Assembly (NCBI GenBank): GCA_047602125.1
Contig: JASGIB010000001.1
Coordinates: 2,294,001-2,358,000, forward strand
Length of the DNA: 64,000 bases
Reading direction: 5' to 3'
Source: Pseudoluteimonas sp047602125
GTDB lineage: Bacteria > Pseudomonadota > Gammaproteobacteria > Xanthomonadales > Xanthomonadaceae
Part shown: in pieces, positions 53,105-60,098 of the stretch
How the letters are laid out: each line of letters begins with the position of its first letter
Numbering within the stretch: the first letter of the stretch is position 1
Translations under genes and position numbers: made by a program
Notes under the pieces: generated by a model
Database searches by the model: none
Seen by the model: only the letters and a program-made list of their open reading frames with translations
What the model was told of the DNA's origin: nothing

Positions 53105-55207
53105 ATGCCAAAGCGATCCGGCGGCGTCGCCGTCGACTTCAACCAGCAACCGCTCGCCGCCTTGCCCGGCATCGGTCCGCGCGTCGCGGAAAAATTCGCC
53201 GCGCGCGGGCTGGAAACCGTGCAGGACCTGTGGCTGTGGCTGCCGCGCGGCTACGAGGACCGCACTGCGTTGACGCCGATCCGCGCGTTGCAGGCCGGCG
53301 TGGCGGCGCAGGTGCAGGGCAGGGTCGAGGCGGTCGAGCGCGGATTCCGTTATCGCCCGCAATTGCGCGTGGCCATCGGCGACGAGTCGCGTTCCACCCT
53401 GGTGTTGCGCTTCTTCCATTTCCGCGCGCAGCAGGTGGCGCAGTTCGCGCCCGGCGCCATCGTGCGCTGCTTCGGCACGCCGCGTCCCGGCGCGCACGGG
53501 CTGGAGATGGTGCACCCGAGCTATCGCGTGCTCGAAGCCGGCGAATCGCCATTGGGCGATGCGCTGGATCCCGTGTATCCGCAGGTCGAAGGCATCGGTC
53601 CGGCGACGCTGCGCAAACTGGTCGGGCTCGCGCTGGACCGACTGCCGGACGCGGCTTCGCTGGAACTGCTGCCGCTAGGACTGCTCGAAGGCTTCGGCCT
53701 GCCTGGATTGCGCGAATCGCTGCTGGCGCTGCATCGGCCGCCGCGCGACGCCGACGTCTCCGCGCTGCACGCCGGCACGCATCCCGCGCAACGCAGGCTC
53801 GCGCTGGAGGAGTTGTTGGCGCACCAGCTGAGCCTGCGCCGCCGCCGCATCGCGCTGCAGCGCCGCGCTTCGCACGCACTGGAGGCGAAAGGAGCCTTGG
53901 TCGAACGCCTGCGTGCATCGCTGCCGTTCGCGTTGACCGATGCACAGCAACGCGTGTTCGCCGAAGTGCGCAGCGACCTCGCGCGCCCGCATCCGATGCT
54001 GCGGCTGGTGCAGGGCGACGTTGGCAGCGGCAAGACCGTGGTCGCGGCGATGGCCGCGCTGCAGGCGATCGAATGCGGCAGGCAGGCCGCGCTGATGGCG
54101 CCGACCGAACTGCTCGCCGAGCAGCATCTCGCGAACCTGAAATCCTGGCTGGAACCGCTGGGCGTGCGGGTCGGCTGGCTCGCCGGCAAGGTCGGCGGCA
54201 AGGCGCGCGCGCAGGTGCTGGCCGATGCTGCGTCCGGCGACGCGCAATTGCTGGTCGGCACCCATGCATTGATGCAGGAGGGAGTGGAATTCCACGACCT
54301 CGCCCTCGCCATCGTCGACGAGCAGCACCGCTTCGGCGTGCACCAGCGCCTCGCGCTGCGCGACAAGGGCGGTGCCGGCAATCGCGTTCCGCACCAGCTC
54401 GTCATGACCGCGACGCCGATCCCGCGCACGCTGGCGATGAGCGCCTACGCCGACCTCGACGTGTCTTCCATCGACGAACTGCCGCCGGGGCGCACGCCGG
54501 TGCAGACCGTGGTGCTGAGCGGCGAGCGCCGGCCGGAACTGGTCGAACGCATCCGCGCCGCCTGCGCCGAGGGCCGGCAGGCGTACTGGGTGTGCACCGT
54601 CATCGACGATTCCGAGGAAGTGGTCGCGCAGGCCGCGCAGACCACTTACGAAAGCCTGGTCGCGGCGCTGCCGGAATTGCGCGTCGGGCTGGTGCACGGG
54701 CGCATGAAGCCGGCGGAGAAGCAGTCGGTGATGCGCGCGTTCAAGCAGGGCGACATCCACCTGCTGGTCGCGACCACGGTGATCGAGGTCGGCGTCGACG
54801 TGCCCAACGCCTCGCTGATGATCGTCGAGAACGCCGAACGCCTCGGCCTCGCGCAATTGCACCAGCTGCGCGGGCGGGTAGGGCGGGGCAGCGCGCGTTC
54901 GAGTTGCGTGCTGCTGTACCAGCCGCCGCTGTCGGCGATGGCGAAACAGCGGCTGGAGACTTTGCGCGAAACCAGCGACGGCTTCCGTATCGCCGAAAAA
55001 GACCTGCAACTGCGCGGCCCCGGCGAACTGCTCGGCACGCGCCAGACCGGGCTCGCCGCGTTCCGCGTCGCCGACCTCGCCCGCGATGCCGACCTGCTGC
55101 CGCAGGTACGCGCCATTGCGGATCGGCTGATGGCGGAATCGCCCGCACTCGCCGATCGCATCGTCGCGCGTTGGGTCGGCGCCGCGGCGCGATATGCTTC
55201 GGCTTGA
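53105..55207 (+). CDS. recG: ATP-dependent DNA helicase RecG
   Basis: A 700-residue superfamily 2 helicase that regresses stalled replication forks and branched DNA. The N-terminal wedge domain is at residues 1 to about 180 (LPGIGPRVAEKFAARGLETV). The helicase motor has Walker A GDVGSGKTVVAA, motif II DEQHRFG, TATPIPRTLAM and QLRGRVGR. All motifs are complete and the length is normal. Confidence 0.95.
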   Translation: MPKRSGGVAVDFNQQPLAALPGIGPRVAEKFAARGLETVQDLWLWLPRGYEDRTALTPIRALQAGVAAQVQGRVEAVERGFRYRPQLRVAIGDESRSTLVLRFFHFRAQQVAQFAPGAIVRCFGTPRPGAHGLEMVHPSYRVLEAGESPLGDALDPVYPQVEGIGPATLRKLVGLALDRLPDAASLELLPLGLLEGFGLPGLRESLLALHRPPRDADVSALHAGTHPAQRRLALEELLAHQLSLRRRRIALQRRASHALEAKGALVERLRASLPFALTDAQQRVFAEVRSDLARPHPMLRLVQGDVGSGKTVVAAMAALQAIECGRQAALMAPTELLAEQHLANLKSWLEPLGVRVGWLAGKVGGKARAQVLADAASGDAQLLVGTHALMQEGVEFHDLALAIVDEQHRFGVHQRLALRDKGGAGNRVPHQLVMTATPIPRTLAMSAYADLDVSSIDELPPGRTPVQTVVLSGERRPELVERIRAACAEGRQAYWVCTVIDDSEEVVAQAAQTTYESLVAALPELRVGLVHGRMKPAEKQSVMRAFKQGDIHLLVATTVIEVGVDVPNASLMIVENAERLGLAQLHQLRGRVGRGSARSSCVLLYQPPLSAMAKQRLETLRETSDGFRIAEKDLQLRGPGELLGTRQTGLAAFRVADLARDADLLPQVRAIADRLMAESPALADRIVARWVGAAARYASA

Positions 55208-55245
55208 TGCGGCGTCAAGCGATGGTTCGATGCCGCGGTCACAGC

Positions 55246-55251
55246 GAGGAG
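55246..55251 (+). promoter_or_regulatory. Ribosome binding site deciding the Crp-family start
   Basis: GAGGAG lies nine bases before GTG 55261. Two earlier ATG codons in the same frame (55207 and 55222) have no such site and the first one overlaps the recG stop. The GTG is therefore the preferred start. Confidence 0.6.
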
Positions 55252-55260
55252 TGCGCGAAC

Positions 55261-55944
55261 GTGGCGGGTCCGTCAAGTGCATTGCAAGCTTGTCCGATGT
55301 TGCAAAGCGTTGCGCCGGAGCAGCTCCGTCGCGACTGTCCGTCGGCACGAGTCGTGACGGTGCGGCATCGCGGCGTGGTCTACCGGCAAGGCGAGCCGGT
55401 GCGAAGCGTCTTTTGCGTGCTGGAAGGGCAGGCGACCTTGTCCAGGCTGCGGCCGGACGGGACCGCGCTGACCATCGCAGCGCTTGGCTCGGGGGATTTT
55501 TTCAGTCCGGGCCTTGGTGCCGCCACCATGGCCGAAGACACGGCGCGGGCCAAGGGCAGCCTGTCGGTATGGCGGGTGCCGATCGATGAATTCCGCCAGC
55601 TGTTGCTGCACTGTCCCGCGGTCGCCTGGGATTTTTCCGTCATGCTTGCGGAGCGCCAGCAGAGGTTGCAGCGCAAGCTCGAAAGCTTTGCTTTCAAGCG
55701 CACCGAGGTCAGGCTGGCGGAGACATTTCGTGAACTATCCGGTGGGTTTTCCACCCGTTGCGAACACGGCTTCGGCCAGCATCTTCGCTTGACCCAGCAG
55801 GAGCTGGCCGATCTGGTGGGTGCAAGCCGGCCAGTGGTGAGCACGATCCTCAACAAGCTTCGCGACCAGGGCGTGCTTGGCTACAGCCGTGAATACGTGT
55901 GCGTTCGCGGGATCGAGGATATCGAGAAGCTGATCGACGCGTGA
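55261..55944 (+). CDS. Crp/Fnr family transcriptional regulator
   Basis: A 227-residue regulator. The cyclic-nucleotide-binding-like domain (about 20-140) has VYRQGEPVRSVFCVLEGQATL. The helix-turn-helix (about 185-215) is LTQQELADLVGASRPVVSTILNKLRDQGVL. It has no FNR-type cysteine cluster, so it does not carry the oxygen-sensing cluster; its ligand is unknown. A start at ATG 55207 would add 18 residues. A small alpha/beta protein gene follows 118 bp downstream on the same strand and may be a target. Confidence 0.9.
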   Translation: MAGPSSALQACPMLQSVAPEQLRRDCPSARVVTVRHRGVVYRQGEPVRSVFCVLEGQATLSRLRPDGTALTIAALGSGDFFSPGLGAATMAEDTARAKGSLSVWRVPIDEFRQLLLHCPAVAWDFSVMLAERQQRLQRKLESFAFKRTEVRLAETFRELSGGFSTRCEHGFGQHLRLTQQELADLVGASRPVVSTILNKLRDQGVLGYSREYVCVRGIEDIEKLIDA

Positions 55945-56062
55945 AATCGCGGCGAACTGTCAGCTGCGGAACAGACGCAACCCCCATGCCTGACTAGCCT
56001 GCACGCGGCTCCGGTTGCGGAGCTTCGGCGTGGCGATTCCACGCGCAATGCTGGAGAGCAGG

Positions 56063-56350
56063 ATGAACAAGGCATATCTCGAAATCACGCTGAAGGTGGA
56101 CATGGGAAATCGCGCGCAGGCCGGCGCGGTGTACGCGAAGTACAAGCAATCGTTCCTGCAGACGATTCCCGGTGCGGAATCCAAGGAACTGTTGATTCGC
56201 GAAGAAGACGTCCAGGTCCTGCACGGTTTCGATACGCAAGCTGCGGCAGTCGGCTACCTGCAAAGCGCACTGTTCGGCAACGACGTGGTGAGGGAGCTGA
56301 AGCCCTTGTTGGCAGCCGACCCGGAAATCCGGATCTACGAACGCCACTGA
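56063..56350 (+). CDS. Small alpha/beta protein, ABM-like
   Basis: A 95-residue soluble protein. The pattern YLEITLKVD, helix AGAVYAKYKQSFLQTI, strand SKELLIREEDVQVLHGF, helix and EIRIYERH resembles the dimeric alpha-beta barrel (antibiotic biosynthesis monooxygenase-like) fold, but I see no catalytic motif. The ATG at 56063 has GGAG six bases upstream. It follows the Crp-family regulator, on the same strand. Confidence 0.65.
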   Translation: MNKAYLEITLKVDMGNRAQAGAVYAKYKQSFLQTIPGAESKELLIREEDVQVLHGFDTQAAAVGYLQSALFGNDVVRELKPLLAADPEIRIYERH

Positions 56351-56461
56351 GGGCGGCCACCCGGCTCGGCGGTCGGCGTTTTCGCGTCGCCGCCGGGCCG
56401 GCGGCGTGCCGTGGCTGCGTGTTACCGGCAGCCAGGCGACCGGGCCGGATATAGTCGGCCC

Positions 56462-57400
56462 ATGACCGACAAGATCCCGCTCTACATCGACACCGATCCC
56501 GGCGTGGACGACGCGCTCGCCCTCCTGATGGCGTTCGATTCGCCCGCGCATGAAGTCGTCGGACTCGGCATCGCCGCCGGCAACGTCGGCCTCGAGCACA
56601 CCGTGCGCAATGCGCTGAAGTTGTGCGAGGTCGCCAATCGCGACGACGTGCCGGTATTCGCCGGTTGTCCCGCGCCGCTGCTGCATGCCGCGCCGGATGC
56701 GGCCAACGTGCACGGCAACGACGGTTTCGGCGACGTCGGCTATGCACCGGCCGCGCGCAGCGCGGATGCCGAACACGCCGCGCTGGCGCTGCTGCGGCTG
56801 TCGCACGAACATGCCTGCAGGCTGCTGCTGGTGGCGCTGGGGCCGCTGACCAACATCGCCCTGGCCCTGAAGCTCGACCCGAGCCTGCCGGAGCGCATCG
56901 GCCGCTTCGTGGCCATGGGCGGCGCGGTCACCGGTCACGGCAACATCACCCCGGTGGCCGAGTTCAATGTCTATTTCGATCCGGAGGCCGCGCACCTGGT
57001 GTTCACCGGCTTCCAGCGCTTCGACCTGTCCGACTGGGAAGCGACGATGCGCCACGGCTTCGCCCACGCCGGCATCGATGCCTGGGTCGCGGCCGATTCG
57101 CCGCGGGCGCGGTTCTACGATGCGATTTCCGCCCACACCCGGCGCTGGGCCGCGCAGCGGCGCGGCGAACTGTGGCATTCGGCCGATGCGCTGGCGATGG
57201 CCTGGGCGCTGGCCCCGGAGGGCGCGAGCCGGATCGAGGAACGGCCGGTGGCGGTGGACATCGGCCAAGGCCAGGCCCGCGGCCTGACCGCGGTGGACTG
57301 GGACCGGCGCGGCGGGGCGCAGGACAACGCCCGGATCCTGCTCGATTACGACCAGGCCGCGTTCGAGGCCCGGGTGCGGGCGGCGCTCGCCGCTGCCTGA
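56462..57400 (+). CDS. Inosine-uridine preferring nucleoside hydrolase
   Basis: A 312-residue nucleoside N-ribohydrolase. The calcium-binding signature DTDPGVDDALAL is at residues 9-20. Further blocks are NVHGNDGFGDVG, ALGPLTNIALAL and EFNVYFDPEAA. It cleaves nucleosides to base and ribose in purine or pyrimidine salvage. The base preference cannot be read from the sequence. The start is ATG 56462; upstream in-frame residues are not part of the fold. Confidence 0.9.
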   Translation: MTDKIPLYIDTDPGVDDALALLMAFDSPAHEVVGLGIAAGNVGLEHTVRNALKLCEVANRDDVPVFAGCPAPLLHAAPDAANVHGNDGFGDVGYAPAARSADAEHAALALLRLSHEHACRLLLVALGPLTNIALALKLDPSLPERIGRFVAMGGAVTGHGNITPVAEFNVYFDPEAAHLVFTGFQRFDLSDWEATMRHGFAHAGIDAWVAADSPRARFYDAISAHTRRWAAQRRGELWHSADALAMAWALAPEGASRIEERPVAVDIGQGQARGLTAVDWDRRGGAQDNARILLDYDQAAFEARVRAALAAA

Positions 57401-57418
57401 AGGGCCGGTCGGGCGGAT

Positions 57419-57447
57419 TTGCCTTGGCCGGCGCGGCCCCCTACAAT
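57419..57447 (+). promoter_or_regulatory. Promoter of rpmE2
   Basis: TTGCCT and TACAAT with a 17-bp spacer give a sigma-70-type promoter, ending 36 bp before the start of the L31 gene. It overlaps the region just after the nucleoside hydrolase stop, so L31 is transcribed on its own. Confidence 0.5.
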
Positions 57448-57483
57448 GCCCGGCTTTCCCGCTTCTTCATCCCGGTAGCCGCC

Positions 57484-57729
57484 ATGAAGGCCGACATCCA
57501 TCCCGATTACCACGACGTCGTGTTCCAGGACGTCACCTCGGACTTCAAGTTCCTGACCCGCTCGACCCTTGGCAGCAAGGAAACGATCAAGTGGGAAGAC
57601 GGCAACGAGTACCCGTTGATCAAGGTCGAAATCTCGTCGGCCACGCATCCGTTCTACACCGGCCAGAACCGCGTGGTGGACACCGCCGGCCGCATCGACA
57701 AGTTCAAGAAGCGCTACGCCGCGAAGTAA
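57484..57729 (+). CDS. rpmE2: 50S ribosomal protein L31 type B
   Basis: An 81-residue L31 of the zinc-independent type. It starts MKADIHPDYHDVVFQDVTS and has SSATHPFYTGQNRVVDTAGR, the family signature. The CxxC zinc motifs of the standard L31 are absent, which marks the type B paralogue, usually made when zinc is scarce. It has its own promoter. A stable hairpin follows 27 bp after the stop. Confidence 0.95.
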   Translation: MKADIHPDYHDVVFQDVTSDFKFLTRSTLGSKETIKWEDGNEYPLIKVEISSATHPFYTGQNRVVDTAGRIDKFKKRYAAK

Positions 57730-57756
57730 GCCCCGCGCTTCCGCCGGCAATGCCTC

Positions 57757-57780
57757 CGACGGCCGCGAAAGCGGCCGTCG
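57757..57780 (+). terminator. Hairpin after rpmE2
   Basis: CGACGGCCGC-GAAA-GCGGCCGTCG is a perfect 10-bp stem. A T run does not follow; it may be a weak terminator or RNA stability element. Confidence 0.55.
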
Positions 57781-57799
57781 TCGCGTCCGGGCCACGGTT

Positions 57800-57815
57800 C
57801 CAAACGCGCGTTTGG
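57800..57815. promoter_or_regulatory. Perfect 16-bp palindrome in the gltA promoter
   Basis: CCAAACGCGCGTTTGG is perfectly symmetric. It ends 7 bp before GATAAT (57823-57828), a good -10 box, so it covers the place where a -35 box would be expected. It is therefore a candidate binding site for a regulator of citrate synthase. Confidence 0.5.
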
Positions 57816-57879
57816 CCTATGCGATAATCCCCGGCTTACGCGACGCACCCCCCACCGCGTCGCCGAGGAGAGTGCGCCC

Positions 57880-59169
57880 GTGTCCGACCCGAAAGACGCC
57901 ACCCTGACCGTCGGCGACAAGTCCGTCGCCCTGCCGGTGATCCGGCCCACGCTCGGCAACGATTGCATCGACATCGCCAGGCTGCCGAAGGAAACCGGCT
58001 GCTTCACCTACGACAACGGCTTCACCGCGACCGCGGCCTGCCGTTCGGCCATCACCTACATCGATGGCGACGCGGGCGTGCTGATGTACCGCGGCTACCC
58101 GATCGAGCAGCTGGCCAAGCAGTCGAGCTTCCCCGAGGTCGCCTACCTGCTGATGAACGGCGAACTGCCGTCGAAGGACCAGCTGTCGGCGTTCGAGGAC
58201 GAGGTCACGCACCACTCGATGCTCAACGAGCGCTTCAAGCAGTTCACCGAAGGCTTCCGCTACGACGCGCACCCGATGGCGATGATGATGGGGATGCTCG
58301 GTTCGATGGCGAGCTTCTACCACAACGACCACGACTACGAGGATCCGGAACAGCGCCGCCTGGCCGCGATCCGGGTCGTCGCCAAGGTGCCGACCATCGC
58401 CGCGCTGTGCTACCGCCACCGCATCGGCTTCCCCAGCGCCTATCCGCGCAACGACCTCCCGTACGTGACCCGCTTCCTGCACCAGATGTTCGAGGTGCCC
58501 AGCGAGCCGCTCAAGCTCAATCCGGTCGCGGCCAAGGCGCTCGACCTGCTCTTCATCCTGCACGCCGACCACGAGCAGAACGCGAGCACCTCGACCGTGC
58601 GCCTGGTCGGGTCCACCGGCGCCAATCCCTACGCCTGCGTCGCCGCCGGCGTCGCCGCGCTGTGGGGCCCCGCGCATGGCGGCGCCAACGAGGCGGTGCT
58701 GAAGATGCTCGCGGAAATCGGCTCGCCGTCCAACGTGCAGTCGGCGGTCGACAGGGCCAAGGACAAGGAATCGGGCTTCCGCCTGATGGGCTTCGGCCAC
58801 CGCGTGTACAAGAACTTCGACCCGCGCGCCAAGATCATCCGCGAGATGACCTACGAGGTGCTCGGCGAACTTGGCGTCAACGATCCGCTGCTGGACGTGG
58901 CGATGAAGCTGGAAGAGGCCGCGCTGAAGGACGACTACTTCATCCAGCGCAAGCTCTACCCGAACGTCGATTTCTACAGCGGCATCATCTACAAGGCGCT
59001 GAAGATCCCGACCGAGATGTTCACGGTGATGTTCGCGATCGCGCGCACCGCCGGCTGGATCAGCCACTGGCTGGAACAGCAGGCCGACCCGGAGAACAAG
59101 ATCGGCCGCCCGCGCCAGGTCTACACCGGCGCCACCGAGCGCGATTACGTGGCGATCGGCAAGCGCTGA
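57880..59169 (+). CDS. gltA: Citrate synthase, type II hexameric
   Basis: A 429-residue citrate synthase that condenses acetyl-CoA and oxaloacetate. The catalytic residues lie in HADHEQNASTSTVRLVGST (His), GPAHGGANEA (His) and MGFGHRVYKNFDPRA (Asp in the last). Length and the N-terminal YDNGFTATAACRSAITYIDG block match the large NADH-inhibited bacterial type. GTG 57880 is preceded by GAGGAG at about ten bases. A strong terminator follows. Confidence 0.96.
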   Translation: MSDPKDATLTVGDKSVALPVIRPTLGNDCIDIARLPKETGCFTYDNGFTATAACRSAITYIDGDAGVLMYRGYPIEQLAKQSSFPEVAYLLMNGELPSKDQLSAFEDEVTHHSMLNERFKQFTEGFRYDAHPMAMMMGMLGSMASFYHNDHDYEDPEQRRLAAIRVVAKVPTIAALCYRHRIGFPSAYPRNDLPYVTRFLHQMFEVPSEPLKLNPVAAKALDLLFILHADHEQNASTSTVRLVGSTGANPYACVAAGVAALWGPAHGGANEAVLKMLAEIGSPSNVQSAVDRAKDKESGFRLMGFGHRVYKNFDPRAKIIREMTYEVLGELGVNDPLLDVAMKLEEAALKDDYFIQRKLYPNVDFYSGIIYKALKIPTEMFTVMFAIARTAGWISHWLEQQADPENKIGRPRQVYTGATERDYVAIGKR

Positions 59170-59191
59170 TCGACACCGGCGCCAGGAACGG

Positions 59192-59220
59192 AAAAAGCCC
59201 CGAATCCGGGGCTTTTTGTT
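59192..59220 (+). terminator. Terminator of gltA
   Basis: AAAAAGCCCCG-AATC-CGGGGCTTTTT has an 11-bp stem and a T run. It lies 23 bp beyond the gltA stop. Confidence 0.9.
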
Positions 59221-59253
59221 GGCCTGCCGCCAGTCATTGCGTACCATCGCCGC

Positions 59254-60006
59254 ATGCGCGAGACCGAGTTCCCGCAGATCGACAGGAGCATCGTCGCCGA
59301 CGACGGCGACGCCTTCACCTTCTGCTCGACCTGCGCGTTTTCCCGCGCCTGCCTGTCGCAAGGCATGGACAAGGCTTCGCTGCACGACCTGCACATGCTG
59401 GTGGAACACGTCGGTCCGCTCCACGCCGGCGACCATGTGTTCCGCGCCGGCGATCCGTTCGAGGCCATCGCCGCGGTGCGCGCCGGCACGGTCAAGACCT
59501 GCAGCATCGATCGCGATGGCCGCGAACATGTATTGGGGTTCCACCTTCCCGGTGAAGTGATCGGGCTCAATGCCATCGACGGCGACCGCTATCCCTGCGA
59601 TGCGATCGCGCTGGATACCGTCACGTTGTGTCGATTCTCGTTCCCGCGCATCTCCATGCTGGCGGCGCGCCTGCCGGGCCTGCAGCAGACCCTGTTCAAG
59701 CTGCTCAGCCGCGACATCGGCACGGCCTCGGTGCTGGCCGGGGACTGGTCCGCGGACGAGCGCATGGCCGCGTTCCTGGTCGGAATGTCGCGGCGCCTGG
59801 CCGCGCGCGGATTCTCCGCGCATCGTTTCCAGCTGACGATGGGTCGCACCGACATCGCCAACTACCTTCGCCTGGCTCCGGAAACCGTGAGCCGCGTGCT
59901 GAAGCGTTTCCAGGACGAGGGCCTGATCCGGATCGACCGCCGCGAGGTCGAATTGCGGGAATTGCCGTCGCTGGCGGCGGCGGCGGGTGCAATGCTGCGC
60001 GACTGA
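59254..60006 (+). CDS. FNR-type oxygen-sensing transcriptional regulator
   Basis: A 250-residue regulator. The cluster-binding cysteines Cys24, Cys27 and Cys33 (CSTCAFSRAC) and Cys115 match the [4Fe-4S] pattern of E. coli FNR (C-x2-C-x5-C plus one). The recognition helix contains ETVSR, the same contact residues as FNR, so it should read TTGAT-N4-ATCAA-like sites. It would switch genes on at low oxygen. A matching site is found directly downstream in front of the nitric oxide reductase gene. The true target set is inferred. Confidence 0.93.
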   Translation: MRETEFPQIDRSIVADDGDAFTFCSTCAFSRACLSQGMDKASLHDLHMLVEHVGPLHAGDHVFRAGDPFEAIAAVRAGTVKTCSIDRDGREHVLGFHLPGEVIGLNAIDGDRYPCDAIALDTVTLCRFSFPRISMLAARLPGLQQTLFKLLSRDIGTASVLAGDWSADERMAAFLVGMSRRLAARGFSAHRFQLTMGRTDIANYLRLAPETVSRVLKRFQDEGLIRIDRREVELRELPSLAAAAGAMLRD

Positions 60007-60030
60007 GGGCCGGGGCGAGTTGCCGCCGGC

Positions 60031-60044
60031 TTGATCCAGGTCAG
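60031..60044 (+). promoter_or_regulatory. FNR-like box upstream of nitric oxide reductase
   Basis: TTGAT-CCAG-GTCAG agrees with the FNR/Dnr consensus TTGAT-N4-ATCAA at eight of ten positions. It lies 55 bp upstream of the reductase start and 25 bp after the end of the FNR-type gene. Regulation by the adjacent FNR protein is inferred. Confidence 0.6.
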
Positions 60045-60098
60045 GGAAACCGCATTCCGGGCCGCGCAGGATGCAGGCTTCCACCCGGGGATCGCCGC

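Noticed and set aside
49350..53111. A 1253-codon open frame on the minus strand opposite the cytochrome and TonB genes
   Set aside because: No domain or signal peptide. It is explained fully by the opposite genes, which carry CxxCH and plug/barrel motifs.
59254..60006. A NnrR/Dnr-type nitric-oxide sensor
   Set aside because: The intact C-x2-C-x5-C plus Cys115 pattern fits an oxygen-sensing FNR, while Dnr/NnrR proteins lack these cysteines.
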